Source: Streptomyces qaidamensis
GTDB lineage: Bacteria; Actinomycetota; Actinomycetes; Streptomycetales; Streptomycetaceae
Length of the DNA: 64,000 bases
NCBI RefSeq assembly: GCF_001611795.1
Contig: NZ_CP015098.1
Span: 930,001 to 994,000 of the forward strand
Direction: 5' to 3'
Positions 61,720 to 64,000 of this stretch are shown one piece after another. How positions within the stretch are numbered: position 1 is the stretch's first letter; every line of letters starts with the position of its first letter. The position numbers were made by a program, and so were the translations under genes. The notes under the pieces are model-generated. The model did no database searches and was not told where the DNA came from. It saw only the letters and a program-made list of their open reading frames with translations.

Positions 61720-64000
61720 GCGGACACCCCTCCGTCCCGCCGGCCGCTGCGGGTGATCTCGGCGCTCAGGTACGCGCCCACGGCCTCGGCGCTCTCGCCG
61801 TAGAAGACGGTCGAGTGCTCGCCCGGCACGTCCACGACCTCGGGACCGCGCGTGACGGGGATCTGCCACTGCTCGAGGGTCCACTTGTACGGCTTGGGCT
61901 TGTCGTCGCGCGGCATGAGGAGCACGACCCGGCCGTCGTAGTTCCGCATGCCGCGGTGCATGAGCTCGCCGTAGTACGAGTAGGCGAGGTGGTTGATGAC
62001 GAGGGCGCGCATGATCCGCAGGGCGTGCTTGTCGCCCTCGCGGACGCCCTTGGCGATCTCGTCGTCCGGCGCTCCGAGCTTCAGCAGCTTCTTCTCGTCG
62101 GCTCGGGGGAGTTTCGTCCCCTCGGCTCCGTCGAGGGCTGCCTCGATCGCGGCCAGCAGCTTCTTGTCGGACCGGCCGAACGCGTGGGTCGGCATGCGCC
62201 AGGCGAAGGGCTGGCGGGCCGGCGCCATGAGGAAGACGCCGCCGACCTCCTTGCCCATGGCGGTGAGCTGGCGCGCCATCTCCAGCGCTACGTAGGAGCT
62301 CCCGGACTGCGCGGTCAGCAGGTAGGGGCCCTCCTTCTGCACCCGCAGCATCTCGCCGATGTACGTGGTCGCCATCTCCTCGACGGACGACGGCGGCGCG
62401 TCCTCGCCGGTCAGGCCGCGTTCCTGCAACCCGTAGAACCGCTGTCCCTCGGCCAGGTGCCCGGCGACCTCGGCGAACGCGGCGACCTCGCCGGTCAAGG
62501 TGTGCACGGCGAAGATCGCGGGGCTGGTCCGGCCCGCGCGTATGGTCACCACCGAGCGGAGCTTCGGGTCCTCCGCCCGGATCTGGATCAGCGGCGCCGC
62601 GGACGCGAGGGTCGGGTGGTCGAAGAGGTCCCCGACGCTGATGTCGTGGCCCGCGCCGCGGATACGGCCGACGATCTGGGTGACGAGGAGCGAGTTGCCG
62701 CCCAGCTCGAAGAAGTTGTCGTGGGCGCCGATCCGCTCGATCCCGAGGACCTCGGACCAGATCTCCGCGAGGAGCTCCTCCGCTTCACCGGCCGGCGCGA
62801 TGTACTCGGTGCCGGCGGGGCGAACCGTCTTGGGCTCCGGCAGCGCCGCCTTGTCCACCTTGCCGTTCGTGGTGAGCGGCAGCCTCGACATCTCGGTGAA
62901 GGCCGCCGGGACCATGTACTCCGGCAGGGTCCCGAGCAGCAGCTCCCGCAGGTCGGCGGAGTCCGGTACGCCTTCCTCGTGGTCGGTGGGCACCAGGTAG
63001 GCGGCCAGCTTGCGGTCGGCGGCCTCCCCGTACGCGGTCACGACCGCCGTGCGTACGGCGGCGTGCGCGGCGAGCGCCGCCTCGATCTCGCCGGGCTCGA
63101 CCCGGAAGCCGCGGATCTTGACCTGGTCGTCCGCCCGGCCGACGAACTCCAGCCGGCCGTCGGTCCTCCAGCGGGCCTGGTCACCCGAGCGGTACATGCG
63201 GGTGCCGTCGGCGGCGAAGGGGTCGGCCGCGAAGCGTTCGGCGGTCAGGTCGGGGCGGCCCAGGTAGCCGCGCGCGACGCCGGTGCCGGCGATGTACAGC
63301 TCGCCCGTCATCCCGACGGGGACGGGGCGCAGTTGGTCGTCCAGGACATAGGCGCGGGTGTTGGCCATCGGTGCGCCGATCGGCGGCACGCTGTCACCGT
63401 CGGGGTCGAGGACGGCGATGCTGGCGCAGACCGTCGCCTCGGTCGGACCGTAGGCGTTCAGGAGGCGGTACTCGCGGCGCCAGCGTGCCGCTGTGGCCTC
63501 CTCCAGTCGCTCGCCGGCCGTGATGAGGGTCCTCAGACCGGCCAGGTCGTCGGGTTCGAGCACGGGCAGGAGCGACGGCGGCAGCGTCGCCACCCGTACG
63601 CCCTTCTCCCGTACGAGCGCGGCCAGGGCGCGCGGCTCGCCGCGCTCCTGCCCGGTGGCCACGACCAGCCGGCCACCGGCCGCCAACGTCACCACGACCT
63701 CGGACACAGCGGCATCGAACCCGAACGGCGCGAACTGCAGCACCCCGTCGCCTTCGCCGACCCCGAACGCACGAGCCTGCGCCTGCGCCAGGTTCACCAC
63801 ACCCCGGTGCGCGACCTGGACGCCCTTCGGACGGCCCGTCGAGCCCGACGTGTAGATCACGTACGCCAGCTGGTCGGGCGTCGTCGTCACCTCGGGCGCA
63901 CTCGTCGGCAGCTCCGCCAGCGCGGCCACAACCGCCGGAGCATCGACGACCACCGTCCGCAGACGCCCGACCGGCAGCTCGTCGACCAGCTCCTCGGTGC
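61716..64000 (-). CDS. Terminal NRPS module (A-T-TE), N-terminal part beyond the window
   Basis: The frame is open to the right edge; GTG at 63953 is internal to the A domain. Visible are most of an A domain (A3 near 63830; pocket D-A-S-T-I-A-A-V-C, Tyr/beta-hydroxytyrosine type), a T domain ([13 protein letters not shown] near 62700) and a type I thioesterase (~61716-62560). There is no E domain before the TE. The TE nucleophile elbow is [10 protein letters not shown] in place of GxSxGG, and the place of the usual acid after LFLM is Ala (FLMAPARQP); a His is visible in PGEHSTVF. Being TE-terminated, it should release the finished peptide even though it lies upstream of the giant NRPS gene in transcription order. 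Confidence 0.9.
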   Translation of the reverse strand, partial: TEELVDELPVGRLRTVVVDAPAVVAALAELPTSAPEVTTTPDQLAYVIYTSGSTGRPKGVQVAHRGVVNLAQAQARAFGVGEGDGVLQFAPFGFDAAVSEVVVTLAAGGRLVVATGQERGEPRALAALVREKGVRVATLPPSLLPVLEPDDLAGLRTLITAGERLEEATAARWRREYRLLNAYGPTEATVCASIAVLDPDGDSVPPIGAPMANTRAYVLDDQLRPVPVGMTGELYIAGTGVARGYLGRPDLTAERFAADPFAADGTRMYRSGDQARWRTDGRLEFVGRADDQVKIRGFRVEPGEIEAALAAHAAVRTAVVTAYGEAADRKLAAYLVPTDHEEGVPDSADLRELLLGTLPEYMVPAAFTEMSRLPLTTNGKVDKAALPEPKTVRPAGTEYIAPAGEAEELLAEIWSEVLGIERIGAHDNFFELGGNSLLVTQIVGRIRGAGHDISVGDLFDHPTLASAAPLIQIRAEDPKLRSVVTIRAGRTSPAIFAVHTLTGEVAAFAEVAGHLAEGQRFYGLQERGLTGEDAPPSSVEEMATTYIGEMLRVQKEGPYLLTAQSGSSYVALEMARQLTAMGKEVGGVFLMAPARQPFAWRMPTHAFGRSDKKLLAAIEAALDGAEGTKLPRADEKKLLKLGAPDDEIAKGVREGDKHALRIMRALVINHLAYSYYGELMHRGMRNYDGRVVLLMPRDDKPKPYKWTLEQWQIPVTRGPEVVDVPGEHSTVFYGESAEAVGAYLSAEITRSGRRDGGVSA

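Overview
The window is high-GC actinomycete DNA, almost certainly Streptomyces or a close relative. Third codon positions are strongly G/C, GTG starts and 4-bp stop/start overlaps are common, there is a Tat-type secreted enzyme, and a StrR-type regulator carries a TTA (bldA) codon. It splits into two unrelated parts.

Bases 1-8604, plus strand, hold secreted plant cell-wall enzymes: the 3' part of a PL11 rhamnogalacturonan lyase, a PL9-like pectate lyase, a GH43/CBM35 galactanase-like enzyme, a GH53 endo-galactanase with a discoidin domain, and a Tat-exported alpha/beta hydrolase with a ricin-type lectin domain. The first three are almost contiguous. Together they suit attack on the backbone and galactan side chains of rhamnogalacturonan I.

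Bases 8789-64000, all minus strand, are most of a nonribosomal peptide cluster that runs off the right edge. In transcription order it contains: the end of a TE-terminated NRPS; an FkbM-type methyltransferase; a giant nine-module NRPS (about 11,000 aa once one probable missing base is restored); a three-gene ABC exporter; and an operon of two unrecognised small proteins, a SbnA-like PLP enzyme, a divergent carbamoyltransferase, a CmlA-like diiron hydroxylase, HmaS, a fused Hmo-HpgT and DpgA-B-C. A last operon carries a StrR-like regulator, a PaaK-like adenylate-forming enzyme and a SufS-like cysteine desulfurase. HmaS/Hmo/HpgT make 4-hydroxyphenylglycine (Hpg) and DpgABC plus HpgT make 3,5-dihydroxyphenylglycine (Dpg). 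dpgD and an MbtH gene are not in the window.

Binding pockets read by eye for the giant NRPS suggest Asp, D-(Tyr/beta-OH-Tyr), D-(unassigned), Phe, D-(Leu-like), Gly, Gly, Gln-like, (Tyr/beta-OH-Tyr); the TE module also has a Tyr-type pocket. None looks like an Hpg or Dpg pocket, so those residues should be loaded by modules beyond the right edge. The SbnA-like/carbamoyltransferase pair and the Gln-type pocket suggest a ureido amino acid such as beta-ureidoalanine, which is a hypothesis. Two good StrR-type operators, before the precursor operon and before the giant NRPS, and a weak third before the regulator suggest one StrR-like regulon under bldA control. I cannot match the assembly line to a known product from memory.
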